Assembly (NCBI GenBank): GCA_948146395.1
Contig: OX411547.1
Span: forward strand, 61,816,566 to 61,880,565
DNA: 64,000 bases
Direction: 5' to 3'
Origin: Fragum whitleyi
Lineage: Eukaryota; Mollusca; Bivalvia; Cardiida; Cardiidae
Each line of letters begins with the position of its first letter. Position 1 is the stretch's first letter. This document shows, piece by piece, positions 40,901-55,401 of this stretch. Position numbers and translations under genes: made by a program. The notes under the pieces are model-generated. The model did no database searches, was not told the origin of the DNA, and saw only the letters and a program-made list of their open reading frames with translations.

Positions 40901-43900
40901 ACTGCTTAAGCCTTCGTGTCATTGTCGTCGTCGTGCAAAAACTTTGTGACATTTTGTGATATCTCTGGTTCTACTGAAGGCATTCACTTGAAACTTAGCA
41001 CACATGTTCACCATCAAAAGAGAAACCAAACTATCAAGGAGGTTAACTCTAGATGCATTTTGTGCAAATCATGCCCCTTTTTTGACAGATTTTTTTTCCA
41101 CCATCCAGCACTCAACAACCAAGTGTAGGCACCCGTAGGAGGTGCTCTTGTTGAGACTCTTCGATCTCGTCCAAGTTTTTCCCTCAAAAGTTAGGTGGAA
41201 AGCGGATAGAACATCTGACCGTACATCTGTGCATGCTGAGCTTAGTCTATATTGTCTGCAAAAACTAAGTGTGTAACCAAGTTGTGTACAAGGGGTGTTT
41301 GTACTGCCTTGATGTACAAGCTAGCGTTTATAGCAATGTTGTAGAGCACTCGCTATAGGAAAGAGAGGCCCCAGGTTCAAATCCTGACCGAGTAAAATAT
41401 TTATCAGCGGGTTACTTTTTGCACCCACCGTAAATAACCCACATGAGGTTGAGGTTATGTGCTATGGTAGTTGATAATGTTGAATTAACAGAGGATATTG
41501 AATGAGTGGTCATTGAATACCGAATTTATTAAACAAGTCATTATAAACAGATCAAAATGAGGCTAGGCTGAGTTTTATCTGTCTAAGATGACAAGTTTAA
41601 TAAATTTGGTATTCTATGAGCACAAATTTTATTTTCTATTTATAATATGACCCGAATTTTTGCCTGATTTTTGCCTTAGGTCAATTTTGTTTTTCGCAGC
41701 GTCATTCTCAGTTATATTTGTGAAATCATATAAACCCACATGCAAAATGACGCGCTTTCATGGATGCGCCAGTATTGATTCCTGAGGTCTATTCCGTAGA
41801 ATCGCTGAGGGTTCCTGATTGAGCACAGATCATGACTGACATTGGATCATATTATCAAGGGATGTTATTGTCGTTTCAGATCAAAGATGCTGATGATGTA
41901 GTTTGGTCAGGATTCAATGATTTAGATGTTGATGGAGTTTTCAAGTAAGCTCAATACTTCACAGTCAATTTTGAAGTAAACACAATTATGTCGCAATCTT
42001 TATTACTTTTTGGTGGTTTATCAAGAGATGACAGTAGATTATCACTTGATTACTTTACCACCATACCAGTGAAATTATCATAAACTTATACCCTGCTCTC
42101 ATTCATTTCACTATTTGATGCTATCTGAGCACAGTTTAATAAACAAATAGAGGATAATCGTTTTTTTTCAGTGTCAGATCGATTTATATTCATTGTGTGA
42201 ACAACAAAAGCTATATTTTCACATGTAGCTTTTGTTGTTCACAAAATGAAATATCAATTGATCTTACTCTAAAAACAAACAATTATTCTATTTCTATTCT
42301 TTGCTGTGAGATTATCAAGTTTTAACATACCTATATTTCTCGATTAACCATTGAAAAGCATGACATCATGAAGCTGTTGTCTAGTAATCACAAGTCATGC
42401 TAAATGAAGCATTTAAAAAAAAATTGGTACCAATATCTTCTCATTTTGTCTCACTTTCGCATTAAAGAAACAGAATGTGTATTGTGATCACCTGGTTTTT
42501 ATCCCCCGCCATTTTCGGCGAGGGGATATAGTAATAGTCTCTGTCTGTCATTCCGTCACTAAACTTATCTGGAGCATATCTCCTACAGTATAATAGCTAT
42601 CAACTTGAAACTTTATTGGTGGATAATTTGCATGGAGAAATGCAGTGCATAAGAACTTCAACTCTTGCTTGCATAATTCTGGAGTTATTGCCCTTTGTTA
42701 ATTTTGATACTTAGATTTTGTCTGTAGCATATCTCCTAAAGTATAAAAGCTATCAACTTGAAACTTTATGGGTGGATAGATCTTATGGAGGAAAAGTGCA
42801 GTGTACATGAACTATAACTCTTGCTTGCATAATTTTCCATTTTTCGCATTAAAGAAACAGACTAATCATATGTTTTTCCAGTAAGGTCTTTTGATATCTT
42901 ATTCTGTGAACAACAAAAGCTATTTTTTAGCTCACCTGAGCACAAAGTGCTCAAGATGAGCTTTTGTGGTATTGTGCTTACTGTTGTCAATCATCCGTTG
43001 TTAGCTTTTACCCTGTGTACACTCTAGAGGCCATATTTTTGGTCAAACATCTTGAAACTTTGTAAAATGTATGCCTCCCTGAAATCTGGGTCAAGTTCGA
43101 AATTGAGTCGTGTGGAGTCAAAAAAAGATCATGGGGTCAAACTTTAGAAAAACCTTTTGTGCACTGTAGAGGCCACATTTTTATCTAAAATATCTTGAAA
43201 CTGGGTCAGAATGTTTGTCTCCATAAAATCTCTGTCAAGTTAGAAATTGGGTCAAGTGGGTTCAAAAATGTGGTCATGAGGTCAAATCTTTCTGAAACCT
43301 TGTGTGCAATCTAGAGGCCATATCTTTGACTCAAATGATTTGAAACTTGGTCAGAATGTTTGGCCCTATTAAGTCTAGATCAAGTTTGTAATTGGGTCAA
43401 GTGGAGTCAAAAATGAGGTCAAGTTCATGAAAATTCTTGCGGCACTCTTGGATTGAATATTCTGCATCTTTGTCAGAACTTTTGTCTTGAAATCTTATAC
43501 AAGTTTGAAATAGGATTAAAAACTGGGACACTTCCTCAAGTTTCAAAAAATGTATTTTTTCAGTACTTAGGACAACCAATTTGACTCTTGAAAATGTTTG
43601 TATCTGTGATATCGTTGGTTTTTTTTAAGTTTTTAGGGTTTTTTTTCAATCATGAGTTTCAAATAAGTAGTATTGACAGATTGTCGCCTTTGTCAACTAT
43701 ATGCCTCAGGTGAGTGCTTAAAGGCCAATGGCCCTCTTGTTCACTCAATGCAATATTTATTGATCCTACGGTGAAACAAATGATTATCCTCTATACAAGC
43801 TCCATGGAAAATTAGAGGCAGTGTAATGTTCACTTTTTAAGTCATTCTGAAATTGAAATTCCTCAGGGAAATGTTTCATTCTGAAATCCTTATAACTACT

Positions 43901-46900
43901 TACTACTTGACATGAATTTGCCATATTAACATCTTCTGAAAATCTTGTTTAAGGTAGTGACACTGTAATAGTTTCGCTATGTTTTTGAAGTAATGAACTT
44001 TCACAATGTTGACTGAGGTTTTCTAATGAAAATCATTAGGAAACCTCAGTTAACACTGTTAAAGTTCATTACTGCCAAAATGTTGTTGAACTATTACAGA
44101 TCCATTACCTTTAGAGGGAAAGATATAAAACATCATATTTCACTATGTTATAGATGGACAGATGGGTCTGCCACAGATTTTTCTAACTGGTATCCAGGGC
44201 AACCAAATGATGGAGGTGGAGGAGAAAAATGTGTGGCCATGTATTCTGTACATGATGGTGAGACAATTGAAATTCTTTGATTATTTCTGGTAGATAATCA
44301 AGCTTTCTTCGTAGATTATTATTTGATAATTTCACTGTTAGCCTGGTGAAATTACCAAAATGGTAAACTTATTATTTTGATACATTTATCTAGCATTTGG
44401 TTCTATCGCAATATCAGACTCAGCAGGGCCCATTGTTTTTATGTGATGAGGAATGAAATCTTTTCCAAATTATTGGCTTTAAGACAATTTATCCTATTTT
44501 TATATGCCTGTCAAAAGGCATGACATATTATGTGATCACTTGTACTGTCTGGCAGACAGGCGGTATCCACTTCTTTGTCTCTGTAACAGTTTGACTTGAA
44601 AGTTTGGTGTTTTGTTCCTCTCTCTTTTACAAAGAACAGTATGCCAGAACTGTTACTCTACCTTGCTTAAATTTTTAGTTATTTACCGTCATTGTTTATC
44701 ATTCTTGGACATCCAGCAGTGTAACAGCCGTATCCTGTGACAATTTTCCACCTTGTTTTCACATAGTGTCTTTTTTGTCAGCATTAAAGTAATAAAATGA
44801 TAGTTTGTTTGTCTTATGAAATTGATATTCCATGGATTCAGTGAACAACAAAAAATTTAAGAAAGCATTCAGGTGATACATCATGCAAAATAGGGGCCTC
44901 CTTGGAAATCCCTAAAATATATATTATGTGACCAGTCATGCAAAAAAGGATTGTCCAGGGCGTTTGATAAGGATTTACCCTGGTCAGACTGCGCTAACTG
45001 CCAAGACTGACCAGGTTCAAAACTCTTTGATTTTGACTATGCTATGATCTAGAATGATTATTCTACTATTCCATATGATTGTTTTTGAAATGCCACTTCT
45101 GAATGATATATGCTGGAACCTATCAAATTTTCATTTGTTAATTTTGTAGACTTTCCAGATAGTCCCTTTTCGTGTGATGGGTCACATATTTATACCATAG
45201 AACAGTTCCCATGTAGGTCAACCAGAGGCCACATTTTAAGATCTTTATACTTGAAAGTGAAATGGTGATTCTTAAAAAATTGTTACCCTAATCAACCTGT
45301 GCTATTGGTGTAGTTGATCAGTCATCCCCAAGGTTCAACACTTTGAACACCATCCAGATTGTCCCTTTTGTAATGGTGGGTCACATATGTAAGAAAATGT
45401 CTGTGTTTTATAATTTGTAGGTCAGTGGCATGACTACCCTTGCCGTGATGAGAAATATGGACTCTGCAAACGACCCCAAGGGCCCCTTGTGACAGGAAGT
45501 ACTGCCCCTCCAACACCTAGACCAGGGGGCTGTCCTTTAGACTTTACAGCATTTGGTAATCACTTTATCATGCACCTTATGTTCCTTTAACAATGTGAAC
45601 ATTAATCAATGGCTCAGCTTGAAACAGTTGTAACTGCCTATATGTTTATAGGCAGTTACAAATGTTTTGGGCTAAGTCATCATTTTATGAAACAACTTGC
45701 TGCCTTATATCTAACCCAGTGTTTAATGGAATACATTTATCTAGTTTCTGTCTAAATTCTTAGATTTAAGAATAACAAAAGACATATTTTCACTTGTGAA
45801 TTAGCTTTTGTTGGACAGGTGAATCAATCTTACACTGAAACAAGCAATTATCTCCTTTGTTAATACTGAAAGTATACTATAGAGCGTGCCTATTGAAACT
45901 AACTGAACAATCATATCATATTCCGGGGACTGGAGCACCAATCAATTGGTTCCTGATCTTTCTTGCACCAATACTACCATAACACTCTTTCCTAGCCTTC
46001 AGCTGCTATTTCACTAAGTCTTTACACTATCCCCCATTGGTGGGAGATAAATTTCAGAATACATATGTGCCCCATCCATGAAATGAAAGCATGAAACCAG
46101 TCCTTCTTTCAGGATCACAAAACTATGCAAACAGTTTTCCAATTATACCCCGCTTTGCATGTGCACCTGCGTGCAAAGCGGGGTATGATTAGAAAACTGT
46201 TTGTACCATTTTGTGATCCTGAATGCAGGGCAAGTTTGATGATTTGGAGTCTTGTTAGATACTTAACTGGAAATAAAATTTCAGGAAATTCTTTCAGGAA
46301 ATAAATGTTATATGGTTGGTGGTAAGAATGGACAGAATTTGAAGACATGGGAAGAAGCTAATCAACTGTGTATTAGTAAAAAGGCTTCTCTCACCAGTAT
46401 ACACTCTGCTGCTGAAAATGGTAATTGTTTACTCTTTTCAAGCTGAATAACATATTTGGTAAAGTGGCATTAAGTCATAACCCTGAAGGCAGTTGATGCA
46501 CTTATTGGTAAAAAATTTAAATTGAAAATCTTATTTTAGACTTTTTGGCTTGAAAAAGAAAATTAGGTTGTATTGACTATGTTCAGGCTGCCAAAGTAGG
46601 AATATTCCATGTTTAGCATGATAAGGATTAAGATTAATTTTAAACAAATTGCGAATTCTTTATTGATATCTGGCTCTAGATTTTACCAAAGTTATAAAGA
46701 AGATAGCAGGAAGTGTAGGCCAAGATCAGAGTGCATGTTATTGTAAACAAATGGCCTTTTATTTAAATACAATTTATCCAAATACTCCCCAGAGCCTCTT
46801 GAAAAATCAGTATTACTTAGACCAAATACTAAACAAAAAAATGTTTTCTTTTTTCAGGATTTATCACATCCCTCCTATTTGATGCCAGTGTTAAAGGATT

Positions 46901-49900
46901 TTGGATTGGTTTTAATGACCTCATGAGGAAGAACGGACAATTTGATTGGTCAGATAATTCGGAAGTGGATTTTACTAGCTGGGCTGAAAATGAACCCTCA
47001 TCTAGTGCTTACTACTATTACGAAAGGGTGAGATTTTTAGCTGAACCCTGGAATAATCCTTCTTTGGCAGGAGGTATACACAAAGATCAGCCTGCACACA
47101 TGTGCAGTCTGATCTTAGACTGTATCACCTGATTTCCCTTTTTAAACCACAAGTATTTAGATATTATATTTTCAAGATAAATAATGACCCACAATTAGGG
47201 AATCCAGTGCTCTTGGCACTTTGATTTTATTTGCAATTTTGCAAAGGCTTTATTATGCCCCTGTATAGACAGATTAGGGCATATTGTTTTTACCTTGTCT
47301 GTTTGTTTGTTTGTCTGAAAAAACAACTTTACCATAAGTTTTGATTGGTGAGTGAAAGATCTTTCATATTTCACATGAGTATTGCTTGGGATAAGATCTT
47401 TCTGTTGGTACCATTTTCAAGGTCACCTGTCAAGGTGAATGTCATTTCTTTTCAAGGTCAAGTATGTGTTACTTTAGTATTGAATAGATAACAGTATTAA
47501 AATAATGATTGCTGTTGATTAGGGTATCTTATATGACCTACGTCCGATTACAATATTTTATAATATGACCTACGTCCCAGGAGTGAAATAACCCTGTTAA
47601 ATATTTGTTATATTACACGGGTGTTATAACACTAGTGGAATAACTATGCAAATGAGCTCATAGTGTATAGAAACGATATTTTGTAATCATGAAAATGTCA
47701 TCATTATTGATATATTGTGACGTCAGTTTTGAACCATGTTATAAGTTTCATAGAAAATTGAAATGTTGAATTTGAAGAATTTCGACCATTTTTCACAAAA
47801 ATTAGGGTTATATTAAATATACAGGAAAGACTTGGTTTGCCCAACTGTGTAGTTTGTTAAATAAAGACATTATTATCATTTATTCTCATAGAAAACAGAA
47901 TTTATTAAACTTGTCATCTATAAACAAATTTATGACTTGTTTAATAAATTTGGTATTCCATGACCACTCAATCAATATCCCCTATTAAAATAGGTTTTTG
48001 AAGAACTTCACACCATTCAGAGGCATCTTTGTTGATGGTATGTATAGTTACTACTATGCTTGGTCACTGAAAAAGGGGGTATTTGTTTAAGTTTTCCCTT
48101 GGCAGCATATATTGTATACCTGGCACTCTTGTGCTTTTATTTCTCCAGGAGCTATGTGTAGAAATGTATGGTAAAGATGATGTTGGATTATGGAATGATG
48201 CTCAGTGTATATCAAGTAAAGGCTACATTTGCTCAATGTACAAAAGTAAGCTAACATTTCAAACTATTGTCATCAATTTGATGTTTTTATTGATAAATCA
48301 GTTCCTAGCATTACCTTATTTTATCTGCAATCTTTAGATGAACTAATATTCATAAACAATTTTAATCTTGGTTTGCACAATTCAATGGGTAAGTGCCAAA
48401 CCTTAAGAGCCTTTAAATTTATATGCACTGATGACAGTCTTGCACTGACAAATTTAAGTGACCTGCATTTGATATTAGTCCTGGATTCAGAATGCAAAAT
48501 GATGTAATATGTTGGCAAATTATACCCTACTTTGCACATATGCTTGCATGCATAAAGGGGAATAATTTGTAAACAGTTTGCAACATCTTGTCATCCTGAA
48601 CACAGAGCAGGCTTTTTATCAATTCATTGAACTGAAATAGGGTTTTTCTATTAAAAACGTTAGGGAAGGGTTTCTTAAAGCACAAGAGCTCTAAAAAGAG
48701 GAGGTACAGTAAGATAGAATGGATTACGATGGCAAAATGGATTTTTAATAAATTAATAAATTTGAAACTAAAATCAACCATTCTAACTCCAACAATTAAT
48801 CTTAATCTTATCCTTCTGAATTTGAATTTGCTTTTAACCAGATTTTCAAAATTTAAGGACATTAATTTCAACTAGAATTGATTAAGTTTTCCCAACATTG
48901 ATCAATTAGAAAGCATGGTTAGCATAGGCTAAGACCAGCCTTCATATCTGTGAATGTTGATCTTAGTCTACCGCGTATGCCACAGCTTTGTGTACAGCAG
49001 GAATAAGTTGTGAACAGTGTTACAAGGAGAAATCGAGAGATTGGTGCAGCACTATTGTAAGTGCCTATATGTCTATAGGCACTTACAATAGTGTTGCACT
49101 GACCCCTCGAAATGGATTGCTGGTCATGAACCTTGACCTTTGGCATGCTAGACTATCTATAGTATTTAAATTTAATTCGTCTGTAAATATATAATACATA
49201 CTTAGTGTATTGTATGAAAAATGTATCTAACAAGGTTGGGAGAATTGAAAATTGTTGAGGCTCTGCCTAGACAATTATTAATTCTCACAACCGAGTTAGA
49301 TTTTTTTTTCATACAAAACACTAAGTATGTATTAAATTTATCTTATTATCTCTATTTGTCCTCTTTTCATTAATGTTTCTAACTTAAATGCAAGTTTCTA
49401 AAAATGACCGCATTATATAATTGTTCTAAAAATTACTATGTGATATCATATGGGTTGTTATCACATGGATATTTGTATAGTTATAAGATAAAATTATATA
49501 TCAAGGGGGTAAGTGCAACATTATTGTAAGTGCCTATATATCTATAGGTACTTACAACAGTCTTGCACTGACCCCTCAATATTATTGTCTTGTACAAACA
49601 GTAGCTCTCAGGTGGGTGATCTAAATGTTATAACTACAGTCCATAGCTCCAACATTTAAGATACACACTTTGGGAAATATTTTACAGTGATTGTCTAAAG
49701 CCACAATGGTCAGCATTTCTTTTCTTGTTTAAATCAGCAGCATTCATAGCGCAAGTGGTAGTGCGTCAGACTATCAATCTAGATGTCCCTGGTTCGCTCC
49801 CTGCCGGCCTCACTCATCCTTTCCGACTATTTGCCTTGTGGCAATGGGTTGATAATCGTTGACCTATGTTAAAATGCAGCAGTTGGCAAGGAAAGGATGT

Positions 49901-52900
49901 GATTGTAGTCCCGTTTAGAGAAATACCAGGAATCCATTGTTAGGTGCTCCAGTCTCCGTGATATAACTGAAAGAGTGTCTAAAGCTTTGTAAAAACCCAT
50001 TCAAACAAAACAAACTTGCACTGACCCCTCGATGATATTGTCTTGCACAGTCCATAGCTCCAACGTTTAAGATACACACTTTGGGAAATATTTTACAGTG
50101 ATTGTGGAAGGCGACAGTGTTCAGCATTTCTTTTCTTGTTTAAATCAGCCCCCGTCATAGCCCAAGTGGTAGTGAGTCGGACTGTCAATCAAAGGTCCCG
50201 GGTTTGATCGCAGACGGGGGAACTCATTCTTTCCCACTATTTGTCTCTCACCAATGGGTTGATAATCATAGACCTATGTAAGATAGTAGCTGGAGGCTAG
50301 GGAAGGATGTGATGGTAGTACTGGTGAGAGAAATACTAGGAATCCATTGTAAGGTGCTCCAGTCACCGTGATATAACTGAAAGATTTCTAAAGCTGGGTA
50401 AAAGCCCATTCAAACAAAACAAACTAGCACTGACCCCTCAATATTATTGTCTTGCACAGTCCATAGCTCCGACATTTAAGATACACACTTTGGGAAATAT
50501 TTTACAGTGATTGTGGAAGGCGACAGTGTTCAGCATTTCTTTTCTTGTATAAATCAATGAATAAATTGGTCAATATAGTTAATTTTGTCAGCGTAAGAGA
50601 TTAGTCAGTAGATCATATTGACATGTTTTGACATGATCATACAGGTGTAGATTATCCTATGAAAGTTGGAAATGAGTGTCCAGAAGGCTATCAATTTTAC
50701 AATGATCACTGCTACAAGGGACTTCCAGAAGCATCCTCCTTTGATGCATGCCAGGCGCAGTGCGTCAAAGATGGCGGCCATCTTGTTTCTGTTGGGAGTG
50801 TTTATGAGAAGGCCTTTCTAGAGTCGCTTTTTGGTCAGAGTATTGGAAATATCTGGGTTGGAATGGTAAGGACTTAGTTTTTAAAACCAGTCTCTGATTA
50901 TCAAATCCTTGTGGCTTTGGCAGGAGGTGTAGACAAAATGCAGCCTGCACATATGTGTAGTCTAATCTTAGTCTCTACCACCTGACTTTCTATTTTAAAC
51001 CCAAAAATTTCGAAAAAGATTAAATAAACAGGAATCAAAATCAGTGCTTTTAGCACATTGATGTAATTGCAGTGTTTTCCCAAGGCTTTTACTCTGCGTG
51101 ACAAGGGTTTATTGAATTGAAACTTGATCAAGTGTTAGGGTGTTAGCCTGACTTGTTTCTAGTTACATCCAATAGTTCCATAAGAAATGTCTGAAAAAAG
51201 CATATTACATACTACATATGACTTGATAATATAAGATCACAAGAATTGAAGATATTAATTTCCATCAAATATGAGAGTTAAATCTAATCCCTTTTTCATG
51301 TAATTATTTTTTATGCCCGCACATGGGGGCATAAAAATGCCCCCACATGAGGACATATTGTGTTTTTCAGGTTTGTTTGTTTGTATTCCCCCAAAAAGCT
51401 TTAACATTGACTTTTGATTGGCTAGTGATAAAGCCACTACAACGGGCGTACCTTGTGACAAATTGCCACTTTGTTTATTTTTCAGAAATTACATAGATAT
51501 GGTGAGGACCAATGGAATAACGGAGAACCCCAAACATTATCAGACCTAGAGACTGTTCTAGCTAATAACTCTGTGGGATGTGTAAGCTTGGAACCAGACA
51601 CTGGTACCTGGAGTATACAAGATTGTCATAGAAGTCTCTTTGGTGTCTGTGAATTCTCTACAGGTAATCACAACTCATTCACATTATATCATAATTAAAT
51701 AGAGGATAATCGTTTGTTTCAGTGAAACTTAGTTTTATATTTCATTGAGTGAACAACAAAAGCTATATTCAAATATAGCTTTTGATGTTCACAAGTTGAA
51801 ATATCCATCAATCTTCTCGAAAAACAAATGATATGGTGAAGACCAATGGAATAACGGAGAACCCCAGACATTGTCAGACCTAGAGACTGTTCTAGCCAAT
51901 AACTCTGTAGGATGTGTAAGCTTGGAACCAGACACTGGTACCTGGAGTATACAAGATTGTCATAGAAGTCTCTTTGGTGTCTGTGAATTCTCTACAGGTA
52001 ATCACAACTCATTCACATTATATCATGATTAAGGTAGTGTGTAATCATTTGTTTCAGTGTAAGATTGTTGTTCATGAAATATCAATTGATCTTTCTCTAA
52101 AAAAGAGAGAGAGAGAGAGAGATGATGATATGATTCTATTTCTGTAATGCAAAATATGAGACAAAATGTGAAATGTGATTTAGGACCAATTTTTTTAAAG
52201 CCAGTTATTTTGCATATGATTGCTATGCAGCATTCATGATGATGTCACTGATTGTGCTCTGCTCTGATAAAATCCAATAGGGTGAAATGTGCAAAGGAAA
52301 GGTATAAGTTTTTGATATTGAAACTTGTAAGCAGGTGAGTTAATCAAAGGATTGTCAACTGTTATTTCTCATAATTCACAAAAAAACATTGAATAAAGTT
52401 GGCCAAAATTGAAAGAAGCTACTCATGAAAGAGCAAAGAGGGTGAATAGAAGAAACCATCCTGTACGGCAGAAATCATTGTGGGAAATGAAGCAATTGTT
52501 TGTTTTGTTGTTATTATTATCAAATTATCATTATTGTTACTAATGTTTGAAAGTATTCAATTACTATACTACAAAATTTTGAATGGAATGTTTTACCAAT
52601 TTAGATAACAAAATTAAGCAGTTCAAATTTCCATTCAAAAAGCCTACTTTTCTTGTCCAGTGAAATTTATACACTCTGCATAATGTTATGCAGGTTCTTA
52701 AGTGTTTTATATTATTTCTAAGATTTTTGGTACCTGTAAGGACAGATTTTTATTTACTCACCCCCAAGTATTGATTGGATTGTTTTGTTTTGACCATTTC
52801 CTATCTGTTTTTTTTAATGTAATTTTTTTTTGTGTGTAAGAACAAAACATTCACACTTCTAATTACATCAAATCTATCTAATATTCGGTGTTAATATTTT

Positions 52901-55362
52901 GCATCATAATAGATTTCATCAATAAACATTACATCAGGGGGCAATCAAAACCTTGAAACTCTAGCGAATTCAAGCTGTAGTAACAAGGTTTTGATCACCC
53001 AATAACAATAAGTAGATACACATTTACTATCAAAGCACAAGTTCATTTTACAAGTTCAAGGTCAGAACAAATTAATGTTGCTTTTGAAAAATAAGTCTTT
53101 CACAAAAACATCTTGCCCTGCATTCAGGATGAAAACGTTAGCAAAGCGCTTTCAAAATGATACCTTGCTTTGCACGTATGTGTACATGCAAAGCAGGGTA
53201 TCATCTCAAAGCTTTCACAAAACATTTTTACATCCTGAACACAGGGTTGGTTTCTTTTTCAGTTAGAACCACCAGGATGACAACACCATTTGAAGAGAAA
53301 ATCTGTAGCGACCGAGATCTATTTTTGTACGACGGAACATGCTACTTTGTCTCGACAGAAACCGTGTCTTTTGACATGGCTAATACTAGGTGTCAACAGA
53401 GAAATATGACTTTTGTTAGCATTCATAGCTATAGGGAAAGTAATGAACTCATCAACATGGTCAATGAAACAGCCATCAAGAGCAGGTCCAATGTGAAGAG
53501 GTTCTTTATTGGAATGTACTTTGAACCTAGAAGGGGTATGTAAATTTTATTAACCCTTGTCATGCTGATCCCCAAATATTCCTGCTTTGGCAGGAGGTAT
53601 TGACAAACATCAGGCTGCACATATGTGCAGTCTGATTTTAGTCCATACAACCTGATTTTTCATTTTAAACCAGAAAAGTTTCGGAAATTATATTTTCAAA
53701 TTCAAATGCTGACTCACAATTAGGAAATACAGAGCTTTCAGCACTTTAATTTATATATAATTTTGCCAAGGTTTTTATTCAGCATGACAAGGGTTGAGTT
53801 TGGAGAATTTTGTTTTAAAGTTGGGTGTCACCTTACAAATATAGACATAGCCATTTTACTTCAAGCCCTCCAAATTTTGGAAAAACTGGTAAAGGGGAGA
53901 ACATTATACCCCAATGAAGTACAGAAGAATTTGATCTCTTCGCAATGACACAGAGGTACAGATAAGAGGGGGTAACTCCAATCTAAAATCTTTATTTTTC
54001 AATGAAACCCTATGATGTGGGTACTCATTGACTCATTGGAATTGTCTCATTGAGACAATTCCAATGAGTACCTATAAGATAGGGTTTAATCAAGAAATAG
54101 TGAAATATCTAAATTTAAATTCCAAAATACCCCCTCAAGATGCCTTGAGATCTGTAAACAATTGCTAAGAAAAATTGAATTTTCTCCAATCCATGTTTTC
54201 AGATACAATTCCAAAGTGGATTGACAAATCACAAGTCAGTTACCTCCGAATTATGCCAGAGTTTTATGAGATAGCAGCCAAGACCTTCTTTGCGGATTCT
54301 ATTTGCTTTGCCCTTGATACAACCAATGAGAAAAATGATTGGGCAATGGCATCATGTGAACAACAAAATGGTTTTGTTTGTAAGATGAAAGCAGGTAAGA
54401 ACTGAATGTCAGCCAAATCTAACAAATCATAGAATACAGTATACTGAACTAAAAAAACTTTTAGATATTTCTAAGTGATTCAAGGTTCAAACTGCTCATT
54501 TATGAATATTTGGTATGATAAATATCATCAATTCACATTTCCTGATCCATGAACTCTGGTAAATGCCATGTTGCAAAGTTCAATTACAATCTTTGCTGTT
54601 TGTGGACATTTGAGATAACATTATTGCACAAAATGTGCGTTTTTTAGTCATTATAGGCATTTGTTAACGGACAAAACCCAGGCATCGATGAGAGAAAACT
54701 AGGATAATTAAGTCAATTCATAAATTTGGCAAACAATGTCAGTATAAACAAAAGTGAGGATGCAATGCATAAGGCAATTCTCTGGCACATTTGATACTTT
54801 GGAGTTAGTTTTGAAGCTTTCCTATGAATTGTTTTGCAACCTCTGTTTGAATAATTACTATAGTATTTGTTTTAATGCAATGATAGCGTCAGTTCACTTT
54901 TTTTTCGAGTGTTAAAATTTGCAGAGACCCTCAAAATGCTTTAACGCCCAAGTGTGAAGAACTATTTTTCGGGTCTCTGCAAATGTTAACGCCCTCAAAA
55001 ACACGAATTAACCCTATAATATTCATTAAGGAACACTATCATATGAAGTGAGAATAATCAACAGTTAGGCTTTTTAACAATTGGAAGGGCAACAACTCTG
55101 TCATTTAATGTGCACGAAGAAAAAATAGTTGTCTCTCTCTCTCTCTCAAAAAAAAACCCAACCTAATTTGATGATACCTCTTTAAAAGATAAGTATACAT
55201 TGTTCAGACTTTGTAAATCTATCTCCCAATTTATTTCTTACTTAAAATGATCCATCTGTCTTTCCGTTCAAATTGAAATAATATTTTTATCTCTTCTATA
55301 CTATTCATTATTTGATATTTCCATTAATAAATCGACGGCTCAGCGCGAAACAGTTGTAACTG

Positions 55363-55401
<39 letters not shown>

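Larger units (their letters stand above)
49501..50560. repeat. Tandem segmental duplication carrying hairpin ends and SINEs
   Basis: 'gcactgacccctc' starts at 49565, 50018 and 50427, each followed by 'tattgtcttg', 'gtccatagctcc', 'aagatacacactttgggaaa' and 'cagcatttcttttcttg'. The first two units end in a SINE (49738 and 50148); the third has none. A hairpin of the 19741 family sits at 49501-49580. Periods are about 453 and 409 bp. Confidence 0.85.
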
